A stretch of DNA of 23,483 bases from DATLFA01 sp039934635 (GTDB lineage: Bacteria > Actinomycetota > Acidimicrobiia > Acidimicrobiales > WLNW01), in contig JBDTLT010000070.1 in assembly GCA_039934635.1 (NCBI GenBank), forward strand, positions 1 to 23,483, given 5' to 3'. This document shows, in pieces, positions 15,183-22,062 of the stretch (positions are counted from its first letter, which is position 1; every line of letters starts with the position of its first letter). Below the pieces are notes generated by a model. It made no database searches, was not told the DNA's origin, and saw nothing but the letters and a program-made list of their open reading frames with translations. The position numbers and the translations under genes are program-made.

Positions 15183-15752
15183 TCAACTCGAGGGCGATCG
15201 CCCATCGGGCGGCCAGGGCGCAACATGGTCTTCGAGTGGGATGTCGAAGGTCAACAACACGGTGCCGATCGTGCGGTAGCAACCGGGGATCATGACGAGC
15301 TCGAGCAAGGCGCGGTCGTCGCCGAGCAGGGCGCGTGCTTCGGCCAGGGTCGACGGTGCCACCACGACGTGATCGAAGATCTCGTCGACCACCCGGATCA
15401 CACACCGATCGGTGTCGGTGAGTACCGTCGATGACGCCCCCTCGCGAATGGCGACGACCTCGTCGTCGCTGAGGCCGGCCCGGCGGCCGATGCCATAGTG
15501 GTTGCTCCATTCGTAGACGGAGCCCAAGCGCCACCCGGTGCGCAGGATGGCGATCTCGCGCAACCGGGCGTCGAGCACGCTATTCATCACCAGCGCGTCG
15601 ACGACGTCGCCCACGATGCGACCGATCGGCGGATGATGCAGGGTCGTGCGAAACAGGTTGACCCGCGCCAGCACTTCGCCGATGCCGGCAACCTGGGTCG
15701 CGGCAGTGGCCGCCTCGATGTCGAGCAGGGGAAAGATCGCCGGTTCAGCCAT
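15183..15752 (-). CDS. Carboxymuconolactone decarboxylase-like (CMD/AhpD) protein
   Basis: A 189-residue all-helical AhpD-like protein. The helix LREIAILRTGWRLGSVYEWSNH (residues 64-85) contains the Glu81-Trp-x-x-His85 arrangement common to this CMD subgroup, in place of the C-x-x-C peroxidase pair of AhpD. Members are decarboxylases, peroxidase partners or unknown. The frame is open far upstream across the divergent region, but homology begins at the ATG at 15752 and a TAGGGT box stands seven bases before it. It converges on the enoyl-CoA hydratase with 13 bases between the two stops and is divergent from the operon that holds a second CMD protein. Confidence 0.85.
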   Translation of the reverse strand: MAEPAIFPLLDIEAATAATQVAGIGEVLARVNLFRTTLHHPPIGRIVGDVVDALVMNSVLDARLREIAILRTGWRLGSVYEWSNHYGIGRRAGLSDDEVVAIREGASSTVLTDTDRCVIRVVDEIFDHVVVAPSTLAEARALLGDDRALLELVMIPGCYRTIGTVLLTFDIPLEDHVAPWPPDGRSPSS

Positions 15753-15759
15753 GCGTCGA

Positions 15760-15765
15760 ACCCTA
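15760..15765 (-). promoter_or_regulatory. Putative -10 box for leaderless CMD-like transcript
   Basis: Read on minus, TAGGGT ends seven bases before the ATG at 15752, with no strong ribosome site between. The large dyad at 15795-15844 begins about 30 bases further upstream, at the -35 and activator region. Confidence 0.42.
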
Positions 15766-15794
15766 CTGCGCCCCCAATCCCCCGTTCCGAGACG

Positions 15795-15844
15795 GTTCTG
15801 GTGGTGTTCGATACGTGTATACACCAATCGAACACCACAAGAAC
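15795..15844. repeat. 50-base near-perfect nested dyad between divergent genes, likely operator
   Basis: The dyad is centred between 15819 and 15820. The core GTGTATACAC (15815-15824) is an exact palindrome. After two mismatched pairs the outer arms 15795-15812 and 15827-15844 are complementary at 17 of 18 positions, including GTGGTGTTCGAT on the left and ATCGAACACCAC on the right. It fills the middle of the 111-base gap between the CMD-like gene and the maleylpyruvate-isomerase-like operon. Two nested half-site pairs on one axis suggest a dimer-of-dimers regulator or two competing regulators acting on both promoters. There is no T run and no gene reads into it, so a terminator is unlikely. 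Confidence 0.8.
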
Positions 15845-15863
15845 GGGAGTGGGGGGAGGGCCT

Positions 15864-16583
15864 ATGCTCCGCGCCGTGAGTGACGCCGCCGCGCCGACCG
15901 CCGATATGAGTGGCGCCCGTGCCGCGCATCAGGCGCTGTTGCGCAGCGCCCGCAAACTGCGCGACGCGGACATCGCCCGGCCGAGCCTGCTGCCCGACTG
16001 GACCGTGGGCCACGTGCTCACGCACCTCGCCCGCAACGCGGACGGACATTGCAACATGTTCGACGGCGCCGCGCGCGGCGAAGTGTTCGATCAGTACCCC
16101 GGCGGCAGAGCCCAGCGCGCCGGCGAGATCGAGATGGGCGCGCGCCGCCGAGCGACCGAGATCGTCGACGACCTCGAGTCCACCATCGCCAAGCTCGAGG
16201 CCCATTGGGATCGCACGACCGATGCGGTGTGGGCAACGGGGCGATGCCGTTCGTTCCAGGGCGAGATGGCACTCGCCATCCAGCCCTTTCGCCGCTGGCG
16301 CGAAGTCGAGATTCATCATCACGACGCGGGCACGAAGTTCACTTGGCGCGACTGGTCCGAGGCCTACACGCGCCGCGAACTCGAGGCCACGATCGGGTCG
16401 CTCGCACCGCGCCTCGACGGCCAGGCACTCGCGCTGCGCTCGACCGACTCCGAGCACGTCTGGACGGTGCCCGAGAACAGCTGCACCGTGGTCGAGGTGC
16501 GCGCGCCGCGCCGCCAGCTGCTCGCGTGGTTGACCGGCCGGTACGACGAACCGCTTTATCCCAAACTGGGGCCTTGGCTCTGA
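15864..16583 (+). CDS. Mycothiol-dependent maleylpyruvate isomerase-like (MDMPI/DinB fold) protein
   Basis: A 239-residue protein of the actinobacterial MDMPI family: an N-terminal DinB-like four-helix bundle with a metal site, then a smaller C-terminal domain. His54 (VLTHLARN), Glu147 and His151 (REVEIHHHD) match in order and spacing the zinc ligands H52, E144 and H148 of the Corynebacterium glutamicum enzyme. Family members isomerise maleylpyruvate with mycothiol or transfer mycothiol to other compounds. GGGGGGAGGG lies just before the ATG, an unusually strong ribosome site for this window. It heads a five-gene operon with tight spacing. Real maleylpyruvate isomerase activity is not proven, and no gentisate dioxygenase is nearby. 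Confidence 0.82.
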   Translation: MLRAVSDAAAPTADMSGARAAHQALLRSARKLRDADIARPSLLPDWTVGHVLTHLARNADGHCNMFDGAARGEVFDQYPGGRAQRAGEIEMGARRRATEIVDDLESTIAKLEAHWDRTTDAVWATGRCRSFQGEMALAIQPFRRWREVEIHHHDAGTKFTWRDWSEAYTRRELEATIGSLAPRLDGQALALRSTDSEHVWTVPENSCTVVEVRAPRRQLLAWLTGRYDEPLYPKLGPWL

Positions 16584-16595
16584 AGGTGGAACGAC

Positions 16596-16988
16596 ATGGA
16601 TTTTCCCGTCGAAGAATGGAGCAGTCGAGCGCAGGGGGTGAAGAAGCAGTTCTACCCGAGTACCGGCAAGTCGCGGCTCTCCGGTAACGCCATGGCCGAG
16701 CTCGAACCCGAGTTCGCCGAGCTGATCCAAGTCGTGGCGCGTGGTCGCGCCTACGCCGACCCGACGATCGACCTGAAGACTCGGGCGCTCTGTACCGTCG
16801 CCTGCCTCGTCGGGCTCGGTGAGCAACGCTACGTCGAGAACTGGATCGCCAATTCGATGAATGTCGGCGCAACGAAGGACGAGATCGTGGAACTCATGGT
16901 GCAACTGTTCGTGTATGTCGGCACGCCAAAAGCCGTCATCGGCTTCGAGGCCGCAAAGGCCGTATTCGCCGAGCGAGGTGTCGCGTGA
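16596..16988 (+). CDS. Carboxymuconolactone decarboxylase family protein (PcaC-like)
   Basis: A 130-residue protein close to gamma-carboxymuconolactone decarboxylase in length and helix pattern, with IDLKTRALCTVACLVGLG (58-75), NVGATKDEIVELMVQLFVY (89-107) and a helix at the C-terminus. In PcaC a His precedes the alanine-rich NG segment; here the aligned stretch is ENWIANSMNVG, with Trp83 where I would expect that His, so classical decarboxylation is uncertain. A GGTGGA ribosome site precedes the ATG. The gene begins 12 bases after the MDMPI-like gene and ends in a four-base overlap with the HD-domain gene. Confidence 0.85.
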   Translation: MDFPVEEWSSRAQGVKKQFYPSTGKSRLSGNAMAELEPEFAELIQVVARGRAYADPTIDLKTRALCTVACLVGLGEQRYVENWIANSMNVGATKDEIVELMVQLFVYVGTPKAVIGFEAAKAVFAERGVA

Positions 16989-17575
16989 CCGACATGCGCA
17001 AACTCATACCCGCCATCGCCGAGATCCGCGACGAATCACTCCGCGACGCGGTCGCAAACAGCTGGCAAGCAGTGATGGCCCAATCTCCGTGGGGCTCACT
17101 CGATGCCGTGCCCCAGAGCCCGGTCATTCCCGACCGCTCGCTACTCAAGCATGTCAACGAGGTCAACGATCGCGCCCTGTATCTGCATACCACCGCGGTC
17201 GAAACCTTCGGCATCGCCGTCGACCGCGATTGCGCGATCGCGACGGCGATCCTGCACGACCTCGACAAGCCGCTGCTCTACCGCTACGACGGCGTCACGT
17301 TCTCCTACGGCGACGGCTACACGGGCAAAGACCACGGCGCCGTGGGCGCGACGATCGCTCGCGAACATGGTGTACCCGACAGCGTGACCGAGCTCGTCCG
17401 CGTACACAGCCCGTTCGCGTCGATCGGTTTGCCCGGAACGCCCGAAGGCACGATCGTGCACTACGCCGACTACATCGCCAATGATTTTGCGTCGATCCTG
17501 ATGGGTGTAGAGCCCGTGCATTCAGCGATGCGCATGGTTCCGAAGGATCCGACGTACGGCAGCACGGCGCACTGA
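16985..17575 (+). CDS. HD-domain metal-dependent hydrolase
   Basis: A 196-residue single-domain HD protein. The putative metal ligands are His56 (LLKHVNEVND), His91-Asp92 (ILHDLDKPL), His117 (KDHGAVGA), His141 (RVHSPF) and Asp162 (HYADYIAND), in the normal family order. HD proteins hydrolyse phosphomonoesters, nucleotides or phosphodiesters. The substrate here is unknown, and it lacks RelA/SpoT or HD-GYP hallmarks. The GTG start overlaps the CMD stop (GTGA), and the next gene begins two bases after its stop. Its place between a CMD protein and two F420-type enzymes suggests a role in a pathway rather than in signalling (inference). Confidence 0.82.
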   Translation: MTDMRKLIPAIAEIRDESLRDAVANSWQAVMAQSPWGSLDAVPQSPVIPDRSLLKHVNEVNDRALYLHTTAVETFGIAVDRDCAIATAILHDLDKPLLYRYDGVTFSYGDGYTGKDHGAVGATIAREHGVPDSVTELVRVHSPFASIGLPGTPEGTIVHYADYIANDFASILMGVEPVHSAMRMVPKDPTYGSTAH

Positions 17576-17577
17576 CG

Positions 17578-18456
17578 GTGTCGGCGATCCGATTCTGCCT
17601 CGGGCCGGCCGGCCTTCCGGTTACTCGTTCCCGATCCGATGCGGCCGACTTCGTCGACTATTGCCACCGCGTGGAGGACGCAGGGTTCTATTGCATCGGC
17701 TTCGGCGACCATCTCGATGATCGGCCGGCGCCGGTTGCGGCGATCGCGGCGGCGGCCGCACACACGAGCACGCTGCGCGTCGGCGTACTGGTGATGTGCA
17801 ACGAGTTCCGCAATCCCGCCCTGATCGCGCAAGAGGCGCGAACGCTGCAAGTGCTCTCGGAGGGTCGCGTCGAGTTCGGTCTGGGTGTCGGTTGGATGGC
17901 CCGCGACTTCGTGGCTGCGGCAGTCCAGCCTCGACCGTTCGCCGAACGGCTCGACCGTCTTCGCGTCACCGTCGCGGCAGTACGCGCCGCGTTCGCCACC
18001 GACCACGACGTCGCGTGCCCGCCCCTCGTGATCGGGGGCGGCGGGGCGAAGATGTTGAAAGCGGCCGCCGAGCTCGCCGACATCGTCACCATCAACATCC
18101 CCTTGCTCGCCGGTGTCAGCGTGGCCGCGAATACGGTCGCCAAGGTCGGCGAAGAACACGAAGTGCGCAACCGCATCCAGCTCGTGCGCCTCACGAATCC
18201 CTCCGTCGAGCTGCAGATCAACATTCACGACGTGTACGTCGGCGACGACTGGCGAGCGTTTGTGCGCAAGCGAGCCAACGACATCGCCATGACCGAGGAG
18301 TCGTTCCTGCGCTCGCCCCATGTGCTCGTGGGCTCGGTGCCGCTCGTCGTCGACACGCTACGAGAGCGCGCCGAGACACTCGGGGCGTCGTACTGGTCGA
18401 TGACCGGCGCCGCGCTCGACATGATGCGCCCCGTCGTCGCGGCGCTGGCGGGCTAG
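17578..18456 (+). CDS. LLM-class oxidoreductase, probably F420-dependent (first of pair)
   Basis: A 292-residue luciferase-like monooxygenase-fold protein. Actinobacterial members usually use coenzyme F420 to transfer hydride to or from alcohols, ketones or alpha,beta-unsaturated compounds. Family features are the barrel opening FVDYCHRVEDAGFYCIGFGDHL (residues 22-43), LRVGVLVMCNEFRNP, the EGRVEFGLGVGW segment after helix 3, and a C-terminal GSVPLVVDTLRERAE helix. It looks like the subgroup with a short N-terminal strand and no insertion. The GTG start at 17578 is two bases after the HD gene and lacks a strong ribosome site, so coupling is likely. F420 rather than FMN is inferred from family and context. 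Confidence 0.85.
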   Translation: MSAIRFCLGPAGLPVTRSRSDAADFVDYCHRVEDAGFYCIGFGDHLDDRPAPVAAIAAAAAHTSTLRVGVLVMCNEFRNPALIAQEARTLQVLSEGRVEFGLGVGWMARDFVAAAVQPRPFAERLDRLRVTVAAVRAAFATDHDVACPPLVIGGGGAKMLKAAAELADIVTINIPLLAGVSVAANTVAKVGEEHEVRNRIQLVRLTNPSVELQINIHDVYVGDDWRAFVRKRANDIAMTEESFLRSPHVLVGSVPLVVDTLRERAETLGASYWSMTGAALDMMRPVVAALAG

Positions 18457-18458
18457 CC

Positions 18459-19277
18459 GTGCGCGTCGGTGTCCATCTCCCGCAATACGGCAAGGCAGCC
18501 GGGCCCGAGGCGATCACCCGCGCCGCGCGCCACTCCGAGGAGCTGGGCTTCGCCGACGTGTGGGTCAGCGATCACCTCGTGCATCCCGCCGAGCAGGATT
18601 ACCCCTCCCCGTTTCTCTACGACCCGCTGATGACGTTGTGCTGGGCGGCCGCCGCGACGCAGCGCGTCGGGCTCGGCACGAGCGTGCTGGTCGCGGCGCA
18701 TCACGGCGCGCTCGAATTGGCGAACTCGCTCGCCAGCCTCGACCGCTTGAGCAACGGTCGGTTGACGTTGGGTGTCGGTGTCGGGTGGTCCGAGCGCGAG
18801 TTCATCGCACTCGGTCAGTCGTTCCACGATCGCGGTCGGCGCACCGACGAGATCATCGACATGCTCCGCGCCTGCTGGCGCGACGATCCGGTCGATTTCG
18901 CCGGCGACCACTATCGACTCGACAAGATCCGTGTGCTCCCGAAACCCGCGCACGAGATCGCGATTTGGATCGGCGGACGCGGCGAACCCGCGTTCCGACG
19001 CGCGATCGAGCGAGGCGACGGGTTCCAAGCGATCGGCCTCGACCCGGCCCAGGCGGCGGCGACGGTCGCGCGGATCCGCCAGGACAAGCCCGACCCGACC
19101 TTCACCATCTCGCTGCGTACCGGCTGGGATCCGCGGGGTATGGAGCCGTCGATCATTCGCGACGAGTTCGCGGCCTTCACCGAGGCGGGTGTTCAACACG
19201 TCGTCACTGCGCCGTGGCGCAATGATCTCGACTCGTGGCTCGGGTCGATGGATGACCTCGCCGCCATCGTGCTCTGA
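18459..19277 (+). CDS. LLM-class oxidoreductase, probably F420-dependent (second of pair)
   Basis: A 272-residue LLM protein, different in sequence from the one before it. It begins VRVGVHLPQYG and has the cofactor-side motif DVWVSDHLVHP, GLGTSVLVAAHHGALELANSLASLD with the typical helix after strand 3, SNGRLTLGVGVGWSE, and IAIWIGGRG near the middle. This is the pattern of the probable F420-dependent oxidoreductases abundant in Mycobacterium and relatives. The GTG start at 18459 is two bases past the preceding stop. It is the last gene of the five-gene operon and is followed by a strong hairpin. Separate substrates for the two LLM enzymes are likely, given their divergence. Confidence 0.88.
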   Translation: MRVGVHLPQYGKAAGPEAITRAARHSEELGFADVWVSDHLVHPAEQDYPSPFLYDPLMTLCWAAAATQRVGLGTSVLVAAHHGALELANSLASLDRLSNGRLTLGVGVGWSEREFIALGQSFHDRGRRTDEIIDMLRACWRDDPVDFAGDHYRLDKIRVLPKPAHEIAIWIGGRGEPAFRRAIERGDGFQAIGLDPAQAAATVARIRQDKPDPTFTISLRTGWDPRGMEPSIIRDEFAAFTEAGVQHVVTAPWRNDLDSWLGSMDDLAAIVL

Positions 19278-19297
19278 TCACGAGCGACGAACGCGAG

Positions 19298-19324
19298 TCG
19301 GGGCACCTCGCCGAGGTGCCCCGA
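19298..19324. terminator. Hairpin terminator shared by convergent genes
   Basis: TCGGGGCACCTCG and CGAGGTGCCCCGA form a 13-pair GC-rich stem around one base, so in RNA the closing pair opens to a tight loop. It sits 20 bases after the LLM stop and 20 bases beyond the solute-binding protein stop on the other strand, so it can serve both. No T run follows in either direction, as is common for actinobacterial hairpin terminators. Confidence 0.75.
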
Positions 19325-19344
19325 GCTACGCACAATCGTTCGAG

Positions 19345-21102
19345 TTACTTCTCGAGGAACGCTTTGTCGAAGAAGACATACGCGCGGTTGCCGCCGACCG
19401 CGCCTTGCAGCTTGGGTGTGAAGGTGTTGTATTCCTCGGTCGCGCCGTAGGTGACGAACGGCAACTGTGCATTCACCTCTTCGGCGATCTTCTTGAAGCC
19501 GGCCTTCTTCTCCGCGTCGGTCTTCGCCGCACGGATGTCCTTCAGCGCCTGATCGACGATCGTCGACTTGAAGCCGACACGATTGCTGGTGCCGGTGCTC
19601 TTCAAGTTCTGGTCGAGCGCCCAGACCGCACCGTCATCACCGCTCAACGCCATGCCCCACGTCGCGACATCGAATTCCTTCGTCGTGATCACGATGCCTT
19701 GTTGCGCAGTGCTGTCGTAGGTCTCGAGTGTGGCGTTCATACCCGCCGCGTTCAGCATCGTCTGGATCGCGAGGCCGGAGTTCTTGCTGAGTTCGCTGTT
19801 GACGAACACAAGACGGAGATTGCCGTTCCAACCCGTTGCTTTCGCCTCGGTGGTCAACTTCTTGGCATTGTCGAGGTTGAAAACCGGACCGGGCACGCCC
19901 GGGTCCCACGGGAAGGTGGATTGCAACATCTGGCTGCCGAGCAACAGCTTGCCGTTGTACGCACGATCATTGAGCACCTTCGGGTCGATCGCCGCCGCAA
20001 TCGCTTGGCGCACTTTGAGCTCCTTGGTCTGCGGCGTCGAGGCGGTCGGGCCATCGGGCTTGCCGACGCAGAGCGGCTCGGGCTTGCCACCGGCACAGTT
20101 GACGTTCGCGCCCTCGTTCAGCAACACGATCGCACCGTTCTGCTCGAGCGTCGAGAAGCCCGCGAACTTCGCGTCTTTCGCGCCGGCCACCGCGGCGGGA
20201 TCACGCAAGAACGCCGCGCCGATGGTGCCCGTCTTCAGCTTCTCGAGCGTGCCCAGGCCACCGGTGTCGCCACTGTCGAGGAAGTTGAGGCCGTCGAGAT
20301 ACGAGGGGCCCCCGAAGAATGTCGGGTTGCGCACCATGTTGATCGAATCGTCGGGCTTGTAGGACGCGACCATGAACGCACCGGCGCCAACCGGCGCGAG
20401 GTTGAACGGGCACGTGTTCGCGGCCTTCGTGGGATCGACACACACCTTCTTGATCGCCGTCGGCGACGGGATCATCGCGGCCTCGGCCGACAGGTTGTAA
20501 TAGAACGCGGTGTACGGCTCGGTCAGTGTGAACTTCAACGTCAACTTGTCGACGACGACGATGTCTTTGACGAGCGACATGTACGCGCTCGACGACACGC
20601 CCGTGCGGGGGCAGGCGTACCACTGGGCACATTCGGTCGTCGGAATGCCGGTGCCCACACGGTGCCGGTTCATGCCGAAGCGAACCGCCTCGGCGTCGTA
20701 ATCGGTGCCGTCGCTGAACTTGACGCCGGCCTTCAGCTTGACCGTCCACTCGAGCGAGTCCGCGCTCGGCGTGACCGACTCGGCGGTACGCATCTCGTAC
20801 TTGTTGGTCGTCTGGTTGAAGCGAACGATGGAGTCATACAGGGCGGCCATGGGGATGCCACCCGACGTGCCTTGACCCAACCCGACGATCGGGTCCAGGC
20901 CGGAGATCTTCGAGTAGGACCCGAAGGTCAACGTCCCACCGGTCACCGGGGTCTTCGTCGTCGCCGTCGCCGTCGCCGTCGTGGTGGCGGTCGCGCCGCC
21001 GGCCGTGGTGGTGGTGTTCGGTTCGGCCCCTTTGTCGTCGCCGCACGCCGTCGCGATCAAGCCGACGGCGGCCATCACCACCAATGCCCGTTTGAGTCTC
21101 AT
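19345..21102 (-). CDS. ABC transporter solute-binding lipoprotein, family 5 (peptide/nickel type)
   Basis: A 585-residue extracytoplasmic binding protein of SBP family 5. A short signal peptide (MRLKRALVVMAAVGLIATAC) ends in the lipobox ATAC with Cys20 for lipid attachment. A Thr/Ala-rich linker (about 26-52) leads to the binding domain with GGTLTFGSYSKISGLDP, the LEWTVKLKAGVKFSDGTDYDAEAVRF family signature near 129-154, and a KVRQAIAAAIDP segment. The ribosome site AGGAGGA before the ATG is the best in the window. No permease or ATPase gene lies beside it here, so it may be an orphan receptor or use components elsewhere. The ligand is unknown. It is divergent from the TauD-like gene and convergent with the LLM operon. 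Confidence 0.93.
   Translation of the reverse strand: MRLKRALVVMAAVGLIATACGDDKGAEPNTTTTAGGATATTTATATATTKTPVTGGTLTFGSYSKISGLDPIVGLGQGTSGGIPMAALYDSIVRFNQTTNKYEMRTAESVTPSADSLEWTVKLKAGVKFSDGTDYDAEAVRFGMNRHRVGTGIPTTECAQWYACPRTGVSSSAYMSLVKDIVVVDKLTLKFTLTEPYTAFYYNLSAEAAMIPSPTAIKKVCVDPTKAANTCPFNLAPVGAGAFMVASYKPDDSINMVRNPTFFGGPSYLDGLNFLDSGDTGGLGTLEKLKTGTIGAAFLRDPAAVAGAKDAKFAGFSTLEQNGAIVLLNEGANVNCAGGKPEPLCVGKPDGPTASTPQTKELKVRQAIAAAIDPKVLNDRAYNGKLLLGSQMLQSTFPWDPGVPGPVFNLDNAKKLTTEAKATGWNGNLRLVFVNSELSKNSGLAIQTMLNAAGMNATLETYDSTAQQGIVITTKEFDVATWGMALSGDDGAVWALDQNLKSTGTSNRVGFKSTIVDQALKDIRAAKTDAEKKAGFKKIAEEVNAQLPFVTYGATEEYNTFTPKLQGAVGGNRAYVFFDKAFLEK
20960..20980 (-). repeat. In-frame hexanucleotide repeat coding the Thr-Ala linker
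   Basis: GTCGCC is repeated 3.5 times on the plus strand. On the coding strand this gives alternating Ala (GCG) and Thr (ACG) codons in the linker between the lipid anchor and the binding domain. Slippage by one unit would change the tether by two residues without shifting the frame. Confidence 0.7.
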
Positions 21103-21142
21103 GATCGATTTTCCTCCTGGTACGGCACCCCACCGTGTGACC

Positions 21143-21151
21143 ATTATCTCA
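21143..21151 (-). promoter_or_regulatory. Extended -10 promoter of the solute-binding protein gene
   Basis: On the minus strand this reads TGAGATAAT, a TGn extended -10 with GATAAT differing from consensus by one base, about 41 bases before the ATG. No good -35 is seen at 17 bases, which the extended -10 may offset. GTACGGCAC occurs twice, at 21120-21128 in the leader and at 21171-21179 near the -35 position, and TGTGACC/GGTCACA (21136-21142, 21187-21193) form inverted arms around the promoter. These are possible operator sites. Confidence 0.55.
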
Positions 21152-21219
21152 TGCGACGGCGAAAAGCGACGTACGGCACACGTTTCGGTCACATGACGGC
21201 GACGTGCTAGAAGTCGGGT

Positions 21220-22062
21220 GTGTCTCGTCCCTCCTTCGCCGTCCGACCCCTCACCGCGGCCATCGGCGCCGAGATCGTCGGCATTGACCTGCGACAACCA
21301 CTCGACGAAGAGGCGCTCGGGGCGCTGCGGAAGGCCCTGGTCGATCACCTCGTCGTCTTCGTACGCGATCAGGACATCAGCCTCGAAGACCAAGTGCGCT
21401 TTTCCCGGTACTTCGGCGAGGTCATCCCGGGCAAGGGCACGCGAGTCACCGACGACGTAGCCGGGGTCAACGTGCTCGATCAGGTCGCGCCCAAGGGCCA
21501 GGGGGCCGACGACTGGCACTCCGACCACATGTTCTTGCCCGAGCCCCCGATGGGTACGACACTGCGATCGGTGCAGCTCCCGAGCTATGGCGGCGACACC
21601 TGCTTCGCCAGCATGTACGCCGCGTACACCGCGCTCTCGAGTGCGATGCAACGCTTTCTCGACGAGTTGACCGCGACCAACTCCGCCGCGCCCGTCGTCG
21701 CAAAAGTGAAGGGCATGGGCATCTACGCGAACGACATCGAACGCGACATGCATCCGCCCGTCGTGCATCCCGTCATCCGGGTGCATCCCGAATCAGGCCG
21801 CAAATCGTTGTTCGTCTGTGGCAACTACACCACCCGCATCGTCGAGCTCAGCGAAGCCGAGAGCCGGCGACTGCTGGCGATGTTGTTCGAGCACATCAAG
21901 TCGCCGCAGTTCCAGTGCCGCTATCGCTGGGAGCCCAACACACTCGCGCTGTGGGACAACCGGGTCGTGCAGCATTGCGCGATCCCCGACTACCACGAAC
22001 GGCGCGTGATGTACCGCACGATGATCGCGGGCACGCGGCCACAGGGCCCGAGCGGCCAGTAG
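21220..22062 (+). CDS. TauD/TfdA-family Fe(II)/2-oxoglutarate dioxygenase
   Basis: A 280-residue alpha-ketoglutarate-dependent dioxygenase. The iron triad is His100-x-Asp102 (DDWHSDHMF) and His252 (WDNRVVQHCAIPDY), at positions close to those of TauD and TfdA, and the Arg-rich RRVMYRT after it supplies the 2-oxoglutarate carboxylate ligand. Members hydroxylate sulfonates, aryloxyacetates, alkyl sulfates, taurine and other compounds; the substrate is unknown. The GTG start at 21220 is used because SRPSFAVRPL matches the family start; the ribosome site is weak (AGAAG at 21209-21213). The C-terminal codons and stop lie in an 18-base tandem repeat. A nearby binding lipoprotein could bring in its substrate (inference). 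Confidence 0.92.
   Translation: MSRPSFAVRPLTAAIGAEIVGIDLRQPLDEEALGALRKALVDHLVVFVRDQDISLEDQVRFSRYFGEVIPGKGTRVTDDVAGVNVLDQVAPKGQGADDWHSDHMFLPEPPMGTTLRSVQLPSYGGDTCFASMYAAYTALSSAMQRFLDELTATNSAAPVVAKVKGMGIYANDIERDMHPPVVHPVIRVHPESGRKSLFVCGNYTTRIVELSEAESRRLLAMLFEHIKSPQFQCRYRWEPNTLALWDNRVVQHCAIPDYHERRVMYRTMIAGTRPQGPSGQ

Noticed and set aside
15183..16904. Minus-strand open frame of 573 codons running from the MDMPI gene through the CMD-like gene
   Set aside because: Only the last 189 codons match a family. The upstream part is antisense to the MDMPI-like and PcaC-like genes and crosses the divergent promoter dyad.
17796..19277. Open frame of 493 codons extending the second LLM gene upstream
   Set aside because: The first 220 codons overlap the first LLM gene in another frame and read as Arg-rich noise. 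Homology begins at the GTG at 18459.
18772..21210. Plus-strand open frame of 812 codons antisense to the solute-binding protein gene
   Set aside because: It mirrors a real high-GC gene on the other strand. Its translation is Arg-rich and low in complexity with no family motif, and the lipoprotein frame has a signal peptide, lipobox and strong ribosome site.
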